In this document: in pieces, positions 6,016 through 14,290 of the stretch | Layout: each line of letters opens with the position of its first letter | Position numbering within the stretch: the stretch's first letter is position 1 | Assembly: GCA_015063955.1 (NCBI GenBank) | Contig: SVTD01000012.1 | Coordinates: forward strand, 1 to 39,287 | Source of the DNA: Oscillospiraceae bacterium | Lineage (GTDB): Bacteria > Bacillota > Clostridia > Oscillospirales > CAG-272 | Direction of reading: 5' to 3' | DNA length: 39,287 nucleotides | Translations under genes and position numbers: made by a program | The notes under the pieces: generated by a model | Database searches by the model: none | What the model saw: only the letters and a program-made list of their open reading frames with translations | What the model was told of the DNA's origin: nothing

Positions 6016-7224
6016 ATGACAGAGATAAAGGGCAGATTCAACACTGCCATATGCTATACTGATGAATTGGAGCCTGCGGCGCGGGCTCAGATAGAGTCAG
6101 TCTGTAACGAGGAGGCGTTTGCCGACTCGAAGATTAGGATAATGCCCGACGTTCACGCAGGAAAGGGCTGTACCATAGGCACAACGATGACCGTCAGAGA
6201 CCGTGTAGTGCCCAATATGGTTGGGGTGGATATCGGCTGCGGTATGTACACCGTAAACGTAGGAAGGACGGAAATCGATCTTGAGCGCTTTGATAAGGCA
6301 GCCCATTCCATCCCCTGCGGAAGAAACGTATGGGAGGGAAGGCAGGAGCGCTTTGACCTCACCGCCCTTAGGTGCTTTCGCGCACTCAAGGACTCAAGAC
6401 GCCTTGAGCGAAGCCTCGGTACCCTCGGCGGCGGCAATCATTTTATCGAGATAGACGAGGACAGCGAAGGCTGCCGCTACATCGTCATCCATTCGGGAAG
6501 CCGCAATCTCGGCACCCAGGTGGCAGAGCATTATCAGCGCATTGCAGTTGACCTTGACCTTGGCAAGGAGGAGTATTTCAGCCGCCGCGATGAGATCATC
6601 CGAAACTATAAGGAGGAGGGAAGGAGAGCTGAGATCCAGTCTGCGCTCAAGGCCCTTGAGCGTGAGTGGAATGAAAAGGAGCCCACGATGCCCCGGGAGC
6701 TTTGCTATCTCTACGGCTCCTTTATGGAGGATTATCTTCACGATATAGATATCTGCCAGCGATTTGCCAAAAGAAACCGTGAGAAAATGGCAGAGATCCT
6801 TCTTTCTCACATGGGGCTTTGCGCCCTCGATGCTTTTCAGACGGTTCACAATTACATCGACGTTGAAAGCATGATCCTCAGAAAGGGCTCCGTATCGGCA
6901 AAAGCCGGAGAGAAGCTTCTCATTCCCATAAATATGAGAGACGGAAGCCTTATCTGCATCGGCAAGGGAAATGACGAGTGGAACTGCTCGGCACCCCACG
7001 GCGCGGGAAGGCTTATGTCACGCACCACGGCCTTTGAAAAGCTTACTATGGAGGAATACCAAAGACAGATGGAGGGCATCTACACCACCTGCGTCAATAC
7101 CGCCACCCTCGACGAGTCCCCCATGGCATACAAGTCTATGGAGGAGATAGTCAATAACATAGGGCCCACGGCAGAAATAGTATCCCACATCAAGCCCATA
7201 TACAACTTCAAGGCGGCAGAGTGA
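6016..7224 (+). CDS. rtcB: RNA-splicing ligase RtcB
   Basis: The product has 402 aa from the ATG at 6016, with AAAGGA just upstream inside the previous gene. RtcB joins RNA 2',3'-cyclic phosphate (or 3'-phosphate) ends to 5'-OH ends using GTP and Mn2+. Visible family motifs are VPNMVGVDIGCGM (D72, C75, metal binding), LGGGNHFIE (H142), VIHSGSRNLG (H159), TVHNYID (H279) and SAPHGAGR with H328 as the residue guanylated in the family. Length matches the E. coli-type group. No archease gene is seen nearby. Its partners, a Ro-like protein and structured RNAs, match the wider theme of RtcB loci such as rsr-yrlBA-rtcBA in Salmonella. The TGA stop is inside a 9-bp stem (7222-7279). Confidence 0.96.
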   Translation: MTEIKGRFNTAICYTDELEPAARAQIESVCNEEAFADSKIRIMPDVHAGKGCTIGTTMTVRDRVVPNMVGVDIGCGMYTVNVGRTEIDLERFDKAAHSIPCGRNVWEGRQERFDLTALRCFRALKDSRRLERSLGTLGGGNHFIEIDEDSEGCRYIVIHSGSRNLGTQVAEHYQRIAVDLDLGKEEYFSRRDEIIRNYKEEGRRAEIQSALKALEREWNEKEPTMPRELCYLYGSFMEDYLHDIDICQRFAKRNREKMAEILLSHMGLCALDAFQTVHNYIDVESMILRKGSVSAKAGEKLLIPINMRDGSLICIGKGNDEWNCSAPHGAGRLMSRTTAFEKLTMEEYQRQMEGIYTTCVNTATLDESPMAYKSMEEIVNNIGPTAEIVSHIKPIYNFKAAE

Positions 7225-7279
7225 TCTGTCATACTGTCGAAAAAGGCGCAGAACAAAATCCGCGAAAAAAGACAGATCA
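7222..7279 (+). other. Stem-loop over the rtcB stop codon
   Basis: TGATCTGTC (7222-7230) pairs perfectly with GACAGATCA (7271-7279) across a 40-nt loop. The first three bases are the rtcB stop codon. It may be a 3' stabilising or regulatory structure; no homology to the array units is clear. Confidence 0.4.
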
Positions 7280-7305
7280 AGAATAGCGGTAATTGAAAAC
7301 AAATC

Positions 7306-7332
7306 AAAACCACCGGTTGAACCGGTGGTTTT
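7306..7332. terminator. Bidirectional terminator between rtcB and the CDF gene
   Basis: AAAACCACCGGTT (7306-7318) is the perfect complement of AACCGGTGGTTTT (7320-7332). It is A-rich on one side and T-rich on the other, and sits between two converging genes. Confidence 0.85.
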
Positions 7333-7334
7333 GA

Positions 7335-8495
7335 TTATACTATCTCTCCAAATCTGTTGGTGGTGTAATCGCGGTCCACGGTGATCACCGTGTTGTAGGT
7401 GGAGTCCAGCTTCTTTACCTCTTTTTCTATATACTCGCTCATCTCGCGATCGGAGAGGGGGAATTCATCGGTGACGGCAACGTCAAAAATGAGATTTGAA
7501 TGAGTAACTCCGAATACTGCGCGAAAATCGTGCATAGAGGCAGGTGAGCCCTGCTCTGCGGCGATATGGGATATGATCTCGGAGACCTCGGCGCGAAGGG
7601 CGTTGACTCTGGGGTCTGAGTTCTGAACGGGGTCCATATGGATAACAAGCTCGATCTTGCCCTCGGCGCGGAAATCGTTTTCGATGTTGTCGCAAAGGTC
7701 GTGGGAGACCATAATATCTCCGTCCGCATCCACCTCAACGTGAACGGAGGCGAATATCCTGCCGGCTCCGTAGCTGTGGACGACCAGATCGTGAATGCCG
7801 AGCACTCCGTCGTAGGAGCGGATCTTTTTGACGATGGAGGAGATTATCTCGCGGTCGGGTGCCTTACCGATAAGTGTATCGGAGGCTTCCCAAACGAGCT
7901 TTATTCCGAGAACGATTATATAAATTGCAATGGCACCGCCAAGAACCGCATCGGTATATCTGCCTGTAACGGGGGCAAGGAGCATACCTGCCACAACGGC
8001 ACCCGTTGCGAAAATATCACCTATAGAGTCAATGGCGGAAGCGCGGAGGGCATCGGATCCTATCCTTTTTGCTACGGCACTGTAATAGATCGCAAGCGCC
8101 GCCTTTCCGAGCATCGTTACCGCCATAACGATGATGGAGACGATCTCAAAATGGGCACCCTCCGTATCGGAGAAGAGCTTTGAGACGGAATCGCGTAAAA
8201 GCTCGATACCCAGCACCGTTATGATGACGGATATGAAAAGACCGCAAAGATATTCCATTCTTGCGTGACCGTAGGGATGCTCGCGGTCGGCAGGCTTGCC
8301 TGAAAAATGGTAGCCGACGAAAACGAAAACCGAGCTTCCCGCATCGGAAAGGTTGTTGATAGCATCTGCAATAACGGCGATACTGCCCGAAATAATACCT
8401 ATGACGATCTTAACGATGAAAAGTGCAACGTTTGCCAAAATACCGACGATGCCCGCCGCCTTGCCCTTTGAAAGTCTTTCTTTAGTATTTTCCAT
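7335..8495 (-). CDS. Cation diffusion facilitator transporter, probable Mn2+ exporter
   Basis: This 386-aa protein has six membrane segments in its first ~205 residues and a cytosolic C-terminal domain (ZT_dimer-like, ~210-290), plus an extra ~90-residue tail. CDF proteins exchange a divalent metal for protons. The metal site reads N47-x3-D51 in TM2 (DAINNLSD) and D156-x3-D160 in TM5 (AIDSIGD). The usual Zn-type His of TM5 is absent; an N-D-D-D quartet is known from manganese exporters such as MntE. Mn2+ is therefore my prediction, with Fe2+ or Zn2+ as alternatives. AAAGAGG lies upstream of the ATG. It converges on rtcB, an Mn-dependent enzyme; that link may be chance. Confidence 0.9.
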   Translation of the reverse strand: MENTKERLSKGKAAGIVGILANVALFIVKIVIGIISGSIAVIADAINNLSDAGSSVFVFVGYHFSGKPADREHPYGHARMEYLCGLFISVIITVLGIELLRDSVSKLFSDTEGAHFEIVSIIVMAVTMLGKAALAIYYSAVAKRIGSDALRASAIDSIGDIFATGAVVAGMLLAPVTGRYTDAVLGGAIAIYIIVLGIKLVWEASDTLIGKAPDREIISSIVKKIRSYDGVLGIHDLVVHSYGAGRIFASVHVEVDADGDIMVSHDLCDNIENDFRAEGKIELVIHMDPVQNSDPRVNALRAEVSEIISHIAAEQGSPASMHDFRAVFGVTHSNLIFDVAVTDEFPLSDREMSEYIEKEVKKLDSTYNTVITVDRDYTTNRFGEIV

Positions 8496-8614
8496 AAATA
8501 CCTCTTTTTTTATTGTTAACCATTATATGTATGTGTCCGTTTTTTATATACCTGTAAATCATAACACAAATGTAAAGCTATTTCAATAGCTTTTATCGTT
8601 TGTTTTAACCTTTC

Positions 8615-8930
8615 AAATTCGGGGTTATAGGGGAGGGAGGAACGGTCGCTTTTTTGTAAAAAAGCTCCGCAAAAAACTTCAAAAAAACAAAGATAGCGAA
8701 AAGGCAAAAGCCAACGCTTTAGGGGAAACCCCGAAAATGAACAAGTTTATTTTCGGGGTTTCCCCTAAAGCATTGGCCGGCGCTGTAAGCGCCGCAGGGC
8801 TTTGCCCTGCAACTTTTGCCTTGTAAACTTCAGCTACACCAATAGTTCAAAGTTTTTTGAGAGTGCAGAGAACTTTTTTTCAAAAAAGTTCTTTGTGTCA
8901 TCCCCAGTCCCCACCGACAAACCCGAATTT
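8615..8930 (-). repeat. Dispersed structured repeat, copy 1 (reverse orientation)
   Basis: The 627-bp gap between the CDF gene and iorA is mostly this element. Its reverse complement matches copies at 22821-23109 and 38997-39287. Outer marks are AAATTCGGGGTTATAGGGG at 8615-8633 and ACCCGAATTT at 8921-8930. Inside are a long hairpin (8729-8775; AGGGGAAACCCCGAAAAT with its complement), GCGCTGTAAGCGC, GCAGGGCTTTGCCCTGC and an AGAACTTTTT/AAAAAGTTCT hairpin. No reading frame looks like a protein. A MITE-like or structured intergenic element is likely. From 8931 to the promoter at 9025 only related GGGAGGGC-type scraps are seen. Confidence 0.8.
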
Positions 8931-9024
8931 ACCGATGCGTATAAAACGGAGGGGAATTAAATTCGGCGGTTCTTTCGGGAGGGCTTCAAATCCTCGGTTT
9001 TTCTTTAAAAATCCCCTCCTGCCC

Positions 9025-9053
9025 TTGACTTTGAGGGTCTACAGTAATATAAT
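9025..9053 (+). promoter_or_regulatory. Strong sigma-A-type promoter for iorAB
   Basis: TTGACT (9025-9030) and TATAAT (9048-9053) are separated by 17 bp, near consensus. Transcription would start near 9060, about 60 nt before iorA, directly beyond the repeat element. Confidence 0.8.
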
Positions 9054-9122
9054 TTACTATGTATATTAATATGGTGCACTATATCCATTTGTGTGCGATA
9101 CAAAAAGAAAGGTAATATATTT

Positions 9123-10862
9123 ATGAGAAAGATTATGCTCGGCAACGAGGCTGTGGCAAGAGGTCTTTTTGAGGCGGGGGTTCACTTTATTTCCAGCTAC
9201 CCCGGCACTCCCAGCACCGAGATCACAGAGTTTGCCGCTAAATACGATGAAATGTACGCTGAGTGGGCTCCCAACGAGAAGGTAGCATTTGAGGCTGCAT
9301 ACGGCGCTGCTATCGGCGGCGGACGCGCGTTTTGCGCAATGAAGCACGTTGGTCTCAACGTTGCCGCAGACCCCCTCTTCGTTTCCGGTTATACGGGAAT
9401 CAACGGTGGATTTGTTATCGGCGTTGCAGACGACCCCGGTATGCACTCCTCTCAGAATGAGCAGGACAGCCGTCACTACGCTATTGCCGCAAAGCTCCCC
9501 ATGGTAGAGCCTGCGGATTCCCGCGAGTGCAAGGAGTTTACCGCTCTCGCTTACGACTTTTCCGAAAAGTTCGATACTCCCTTTATTCTCCGCCTGACAA
9601 CAAGAGTTTCCCACTCCAGCTGTCCCGTTGAAATGGAGGAGAGAAAGAATATTGCAGTTCGCGATTACACAAAGAATATCGCAAAGAACGTTATGATGCC
9701 TGCAAACGCAAGAAAGCGCCACGTTGTGGTTGAGGACCACCTCAAAGCTCTCACTGAGTTTGCATACGACTGTCCCTTTAACCGTATCGAAAGAAACGGC
9801 GCGACCCTCGGTATCATCACAGCAGGTAACTGCTATAATTACGCAAAAGAGGTGTTCGGCAACGGCGCCGACTACTTAAAGCTCGGTCTTGTAAATCCCC
9901 TTTCCGAAAAGCTTATCCGCGAGTTCTGTGAGGGACTTGAGCAGATCATCGTAATCGAGGAGCTTGACGGTGTTATCGAGGATTTTGTAAGAAAGCTCGG
10001 CATTGACGTTGTAGGAAAGAACGTTCTTCCCAACATCGGCGAGTTCTCTCAGGATCTTCTCAGAAAGTATCTCCTCGGCGAGGAGGCAGATTCCTCTATG
10101 ATCGCAGACGAGGTCCCCGCACGTCCTCCCGTGCTTTGCCCCGGCTGTCCTCACAGAGGCACCTTCTATACTCTCAAGAAGCTTGGCGTAACGGTATACG
10201 GCGACATCGGCTGCTATACTCTCGGTGCGGTAGCCCCCCTCGGCGCTATGGATACGACTCTTTGTATGGGCGCATCCATTTCCGCACTCCACGGCTTCAA
10301 TAAGGTTCGCGGCGAGGAGTCAAAGAGCGTTGCCGTTATCGGCGACTCCACCTTTATGCACTCCGGTATGACCGGCCTTGTAAATATCGTATATAACGGC
10401 GGCTTCTCCACCGTTCTTATCCTTGATAACAGCATCACGGGTATGACGGGACATCAGGAGAATCCCCTTACAGGAAAGACTCTCAAGGGAACGCCCGCAC
10501 CTTTCATTTCTCTCGAAAAGATCTGCTCCGCTCTCGGCGTAGCTGAAGAGCACATCAAGGTCGTTGACCCTGCTGATATGAAAAAGCTTGAGGCTACGAT
10601 CAAGGAAGAGCTTGCCTGCGATACCCCCTCCGTTATCATCTGCCGCCGTCCCTGCGCGCTTCTCAAGGGCGTTGAAAGAAAGCCTGCGCTTACGGTTGAT
10701 AGCGATAAGTGCCGCGGATGCACGGCCTGCATGAAGATCGGCTGTCCCGCAATCTCCATGATAGAAACGGAAAAGGGCAGAAAGGCAGTTGTTGACAGCG
10801 CTATGTGCGTTGGCTGCGGTCTTTGCAAGAATATGTGCGCATTCAATGCGTTCGAAGGCTGA
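9123..10862 (+). CDS. iorA: Indolepyruvate ferredoxin oxidoreductase, alpha subunit
   Basis: The ATG at 9123 has AGAAAGG upstream; an in-frame GTG at 9093 has none. The product is 579 aa. IorA with IorB oxidatively decarboxylates aryl pyruvates (indolepyruvate, phenylpyruvate) to aryl-acetyl-CoA with ferredoxin as acceptor. The N-terminus (NEAVARGLFEAGVHFISSYPGTPSTEI) is the pyrimidine-binding domain; LCPGCPHRGTFYTLKKLG and VIGDSTFMHSGMTGLVNIVYN (GDS...N) form the TPP/Mg2+-binding domain. The C-terminus carries two 4Fe-4S motifs: CRGCTACMKIGCPAI and CVGCGLCKNMC. Full length for the family. iorB follows by 11 bp. It points to anaerobic amino acid fermentation or assimilation. Confidence 0.95.
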   Translation: MRKIMLGNEAVARGLFEAGVHFISSYPGTPSTEITEFAAKYDEMYAEWAPNEKVAFEAAYGAAIGGGRAFCAMKHVGLNVAADPLFVSGYTGINGGFVIGVADDPGMHSSQNEQDSRHYAIAAKLPMVEPADSRECKEFTALAYDFSEKFDTPFILRLTTRVSHSSCPVEMEERKNIAVRDYTKNIAKNVMMPANARKRHVVVEDHLKALTEFAYDCPFNRIERNGATLGIITAGNCYNYAKEVFGNGADYLKLGLVNPLSEKLIREFCEGLEQIIVIEELDGVIEDFVRKLGIDVVGKNVLPNIGEFSQDLLRKYLLGEEADSSMIADEVPARPPVLCPGCPHRGTFYTLKKLGVTVYGDIGCYTLGAVAPLGAMDTTLCMGASISALHGFNKVRGEESKSVAVIGDSTFMHSGMTGLVNIVYNGGFSTVLILDNSITGMTGHQENPLTGKTLKGTPAPFISLEKICSALGVAEEHIKVVDPADMKKLEATIKEELACDTPSVIICRRPCALLKGVERKPALTVDSDKCRGCTACMKIGCPAISMIETEKGRKAVVDSAMCVGCGLCKNMCAFNAFEG

Positions 10863-10873
10863 TGGAGGTAACA

Positions 10874-11452
10874 ATGAGTACAAAGAATATTATGATCGTC
10901 GGCGTCGGCGGACAGGGATCTCTCCTTGCTTCACGTATTCTCGGCGCGGCGGCAATGGAAAGCGGATATGACGTTAAGGTCTCCGAGGTTCACGGTATGA
11001 GCCAGAGAGGCGGCAGCGTCGTTACATACGTTCGTTACGGAAATGAGGTTGCTTCTCCCGTTATCTGCGAGGGCGAGGCAGACGTTATCCTTTCCTTTGA
11101 AAAGCTTGAGGCGGCAAGATGGCTTCCTTATCTTAAGATCGGAGGCACTATCGTAACTGCCCTTCAGGAGATCAATCCCATGCCCGTTATTATCGGCGCG
11201 GCATCTTACCCCGATGAGATCGTCGAAAAGATTACAGCCCTCGGCGTTGACATTATTGCAGAGGATGCACAGGCGATCGCAAGAGAGGCCGGAAGCGAGA
11301 GAGCGTCAAACGTTGCTCTTATCGGTCTTGCGGCTCACGTTCTTGGTTTTGATCCTCAGGTTCTTCGCAATGCAGTTGAAAGCTGCGTTCCCGCAAAGGC
11401 AAAGGAAGTAAACCTCAAGGCGTTTGATACAGCACAGAAGAAGGTCGGCTGA
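10874..11452 (+). CDS. iorB: Indolepyruvate ferredoxin oxidoreductase, beta subunit
   Basis: The ATG at 10874 has TGGAGGT 6 nt upstream and gives 192 aa, the usual IorB length. The protein is the gamma-like domain of 2-oxoacid:ferredoxin oxidoreductases: IVGVGGQGSLLASRILGAAAMESG at the start, then SEVHGMSQRGGSVVTYVRYG, both classic. It completes the heterodimer with IorA. The stop codon TGA shares bases with the ATG of the next gene (ATGA-type overlap at 11452), indicating a single operon. Confidence 0.95.
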   Translation: MSTKNIMIVGVGGQGSLLASRILGAAAMESGYDVKVSEVHGMSQRGGSVVTYVRYGNEVASPVICEGEADVILSFEKLEAARWLPYLKIGGTIVTALQEINPMPVIIGAASYPDEIVEKITALGVDIIAEDAQAIAREAGSERASNVALIGLAAHVLGFDPQVLRNAVESCVPAKAKEVNLKAFDTAQKKVG

Positions 11453-12006
11453 TGGTGGATCTTCTCTCACTCCATAAGCATTTTATCCTCTCCCATCTGG
11501 GAGAGGGTCATCACGCCGTTGACTTTACTATGGGCAACGGCCACGATACGGAGTTTCTCTCAAAGACCGTTGGAGCTACGGGTCGGGTAACTGCCTTTGA
11601 TATTCAGCCCGGCGCCCTTGAGAGCACGGCTAAAAATCTTCGCCAGTGGGGCTGCCCAGAAAACTGGCGCCTTATCTGCGATTCACATCACAATGCAAAG
11701 GATTATATCGACGGCAAAATAAAGGCGGGAATGTTCAATCTCGGCTATATGCCCGGCAGCGGAAATAAGGCTCTCACCACGATGCGTGAAACCACTCTTC
11801 CTGCCGTTGAGAATGCGCTTTCTCTCCTTGACCGCGATGCGATTCTCTTGGTTGCAGTATATCCCGGCCATCCGGAGGGAGCCTTGGAGGGCGAGGAATT
11901 ACAGAAATATTTTTCCACCCTTTCCCGTTATAAGCTTTGCATTGCAAAGTTCCAGATGGTAAATTCCCCCACATCCCCCTATTTCATGATAGCGGAAACT
12001 AAGTAA
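11452..12006 (+). CDS. mnmM: tRNA mnm5s2U methyltransferase-type protein (MnmM/YtqB family)
   Basis: This 184-aa Rossmann methyltransferase has the SAM motif VDFTMGNGHDTEFLSK (23-38), an acidic AFDIQ at the end of the second strand, and FNLGYMPGSGNKALTT (~94-109), the hallmark of the PF06962 (rRNA_methylase/YtqB) family. B. subtilis YtqB has been assigned as MnmM, which methylates nm5s2U at the wobble base of certain tRNAs. The assignment here is by family. The start overlaps the iorB stop, although the functions are unrelated. Confidence 0.88.
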   Translation: MVDLLSLHKHFILSHLGEGHHAVDFTMGNGHDTEFLSKTVGATGRVTAFDIQPGALESTAKNLRQWGCPENWRLICDSHHNAKDYIDGKIKAGMFNLGYMPGSGNKALTTMRETTLPAVENALSLLDRDAILLVAVYPGHPEGALEGEELQKYFSTLSRYKLCIAKFQMVNSPTSPYFMIAETK

Positions 12007-12025
12007 TAAAAAAGGAGGTGCCGCC

Positions 12026-13237
12026 GTGAACGAACAGAATTATAAAAGAAGACCCCAAAGCTCAGCCGGCGGTGCCGATATGAGAGGGAGAGTGCAGAAT
12101 CCTTCGAAAACAAGAGAGCAGCGGCTCAGCGCCCTGCAGATGGGACAGGCCCACCGCGAGGAGGGGCACCGCCCCGAATATACTCAGATGCCCCTTCGCC
12201 CAATGACCGCAATGCCCAGGGAAAGACGAAGAACTGCGGAGCCGCGACCTGCCGCACAGGGGCAGCGACCTCCCGTACAAGGACAGAGACCACCCGCACA
12301 GGGGCAGCGACCTGCCGCACAGGGACAGCGACCTCCCGTACAGGGGCAGCGTCCTCCAGTCCAGGGGCAAAGACCTCCCGTTAAGGGGCAGCAACGCCCC
12401 CAGCGTCCTCCCGAAAGAAAACGGCCCCCCGCAAAGCGGCCCGACGGAGGCTGGGTAATCCCCGAGGGAAGCCCCGTTTATACTGCCGAGGGCAGAATGT
12501 ACGAAGGACGAAGACCCCCGCAAAACGGCGCTCCCGAAGGACGCCGTCCTCAGGGCAACGCTCCAAAAAGAGGTGCAAATCAGCCCCCCCGCCGCCCCGC
12601 CCCCAAGAAAAAGAAGAAGATATTTAATAAGGAAAAATTTGTTTTCTGGACAAAGACATTTTTTGTCCGTCTTCTGACAATGCTTCTTATAGTATCCCTT
12701 CTGGGCTTCTGGTGGTACAGAGCGGAGTTCTATTCAAAAAATGACAGCCGCTCAGGTAAGGTATCCGTGACCCTCGAGGGCGTTGACAGCTACGAGACCA
12801 AGGCGTCGGTTGCCTACAGGGGCGACGTTCTTTACTGTGATTTCACCCAGCTTTGCAAGTGGTTCGGAATGGTATCCGTCGGAAGCGTAAACTCCATGCG
12901 ATTTATATGCACCGAGGGCGTTTGTGAAACGAGCTCGGGAGTCGGCGGAGAGGAATACGCAATATTCACAAGCGGCTCCACCACCGTTATCGTCAACGGT
13001 ACCTCAATGAGCCTTGAGGCTCCCTGCCGCACCGTGGATTCCCATATCTGGATCCCTCTTTCCTTTGTTGAAAACTACGTCAGCGGCGTCGTCTGCGACA
13101 GAGGTGCAAAGGGAACGAATATCGTTATAACCCCCGAGGGCTTTGACGAATTGGAGGAGGACGAGGAGCTCGTCATCAACGCTTCCTTCAAGTTCAAGGC
13201 ACAAAACGCCCTCAAAAGCGTTGAATATCCCGAATAA
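12026..13237 (+). CDS. Proline/glutamine-rich single-pass membrane protein
   Basis: The start is GTG at 12026 behind a very strong AAAGGAGGTG site; 403 aa. Residues 1-195 are disordered, basic and proline-rich, with a 7-residue repeat (QGQRPPV/A) repeated about six times at ~residues 76-118. A basic patch (PAPKKKKKIFNKEK) precedes one membrane segment at ~215-232 (LLTMLLIVSLLGFWWY), giving a cytoplasmic tail and an outside domain. The outside domain (~245-375) contains HIWIPLSFVENYVSG, which recalls the copper-amine-oxidase N-terminal-like domain of Firmicute wall proteins. It sits before an LCP gene, so a cell-envelope role is likely (inference). Confidence 0.85.
   Translation: MNEQNYKRRPQSSAGGADMRGRVQNPSKTREQRLSALQMGQAHREEGHRPEYTQMPLRPMTAMPRERRRTAEPRPAAQGQRPPVQGQRPPAQGQRPAAQGQRPPVQGQRPPVQGQRPPVKGQQRPQRPPERKRPPAKRPDGGWVIPEGSPVYTAEGRMYEGRRPPQNGAPEGRRPQGNAPKRGANQPPRRPAPKKKKKIFNKEKFVFWTKTFFVRLLTMLLIVSLLGFWWYRAEFYSKNDSRSGKVSVTLEGVDSYETKASVAYRGDVLYCDFTQLCKWFGMVSVGSVNSMRFICTEGVCETSSGVGGEEYAIFTSGSTTVIVNGTSMSLEAPCRTVDSHIWIPLSFVENYVSGVVCDRGAKGTNIVITPEGFDELEEDEELVINASFKFKAQNALKSVEYPE
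12250..12396 (+). repeat. 21-bp coding minisatellite
   Basis: About six copies of a 21-bp unit of the type CAGGGGCAGCGACCTCCCGT encode QGQRPPV/A. Units differ mainly at one codon (GTA, GCA, GTC or GTT). Such a repeat can change length by slippage in steps of 7 residues without a frameshift. Confidence 0.85.
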
Positions 13238-13255
13238 AAGAGAAAGGAGCTAAAA

Positions 13256-14290
13256 ATGCAGGATAACAACGAAAAAAAGGCAGAAAAAAAGCGCCGCTTC
13301 CCCGTATGGGCGATGATCCTTTGCGCGATCCTTGCGCTTTTGATAGTTGCCGGCGGAGCCGTATGCATTTTTATCGGCTCCAAGCTTTCAAAAATAAATA
13401 AATACGATCCCGATGCCGTTGATACCGTTCCTCCCGAGGACGAGACCTTTGAAACCGACCCTTACGTTGAAGGAACGGATGTCATTGAGCCCGGCGATAT
13501 CAACTGGGCAGAGGATACCAACACCCTTTCAAAGGAGGGTGTTACAAATATCCTTCTCATCGGTCAGGATACGAGACAGGAGGGCATCAAGGGCCGCTCC
13601 GACTCTATGATGGTGCTGACCATCGATAAGACCACGAAAAAGATAAAGGTCACCTCCCTTATGCGTGATATGTACGTTCAGATCCCCGGCTACAGCGATA
13701 ACAGGATCAACGTTGCCTATTATTTCGGCGGATACGACCTTCTCAAGGCTACCATTGAAAAGAATCTCGGAATAACCATTGACCATTTTGTGGAGGTGGA
13801 TTTCTTTGCATTCCAGAAGGTGGTGGATATTCTCGGAGGAATATATATCGATCTCAACGAGGAAGAGGCTCTGGCGCTTAAAAGCTGGGGACACCGCACC
13901 GTTGTGGGAAGAAACCGCCTTGACGGTGCCGCGGCTCTTTCCTACTGCACAATGAGATACGTCGGCAACTCCGACTACGAGAGGACCCAGCGCCAAAGAA
14001 GAGCACTTTCAGCAATTTACGACAGACTGAAGGAAAATATCACCGTTCCTAAGATCGTTGAGCTTGTTGATGCAATTCTTCCCCTCGTCACCACAAATAT
14101 GACGAACGGAGAGATCATGAGCCACGCAATGGGTCTCTACGGTATGAATGCCGAAGGGGTCGAGCAATACCGACTGCCCCTTGACGGAACCTTTACCCCA
14201 GCATATATCAACGGTATGGCAGTTCTTATTCCCGACCTTGAGAAGAACCGCGAGTATCTGTGGGAGATAATCTACGGGGTCAAGCCATGA
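13256..14290 (+). CDS. LytR-CpsA-Psr (LCP) family cell-wall polymer ligase
   Basis: The product has 344 aa: a short cytoplasmic tail rich in K/E/R, one membrane segment (~15-43), an acidic linker, then the LCP domain (~95-335). Typical motifs are NILLIGQDTR, GRSDSMMVLTIDKTTKKIKVTSLMRDMYVQIPG, NRINVAYYFGG, VVDILGGIYIDL and YCTMRYVGNSDYERTQRQR, with the Arg and Asp residues that bind polyprenyl pyrophosphate in the family. LCP enzymes transfer teichoic acids or other glycopolymers to peptidoglycan outside the membrane. It lies 18 bp after the proline-rich protein and overlaps the PHP gene by 4 bp. Confidence 0.95.
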   Translation: MQDNNEKKAEKKRRFPVWAMILCAILALLIVAGGAVCIFIGSKLSKINKYDPDAVDTVPPEDETFETDPYVEGTDVIEPGDINWAEDTNTLSKEGVTNILLIGQDTRQEGIKGRSDSMMVLTIDKTTKKIKVTSLMRDMYVQIPGYSDNRINVAYYFGGYDLLKATIEKNLGITIDHFVEVDFFAFQKVVDILGGIYIDLNEEEALALKSWGHRTVVGRNRLDGAAALSYCTMRYVGNSDYERTQRQRRALSAIYDRLKENITVPKIVELVDAILPLVTTNMTNGEIMSHAMGLYGMNAEGVEQYRLPLDGTFTPAYINGMAVLIPDLEKNREYLWEIIYGVKP

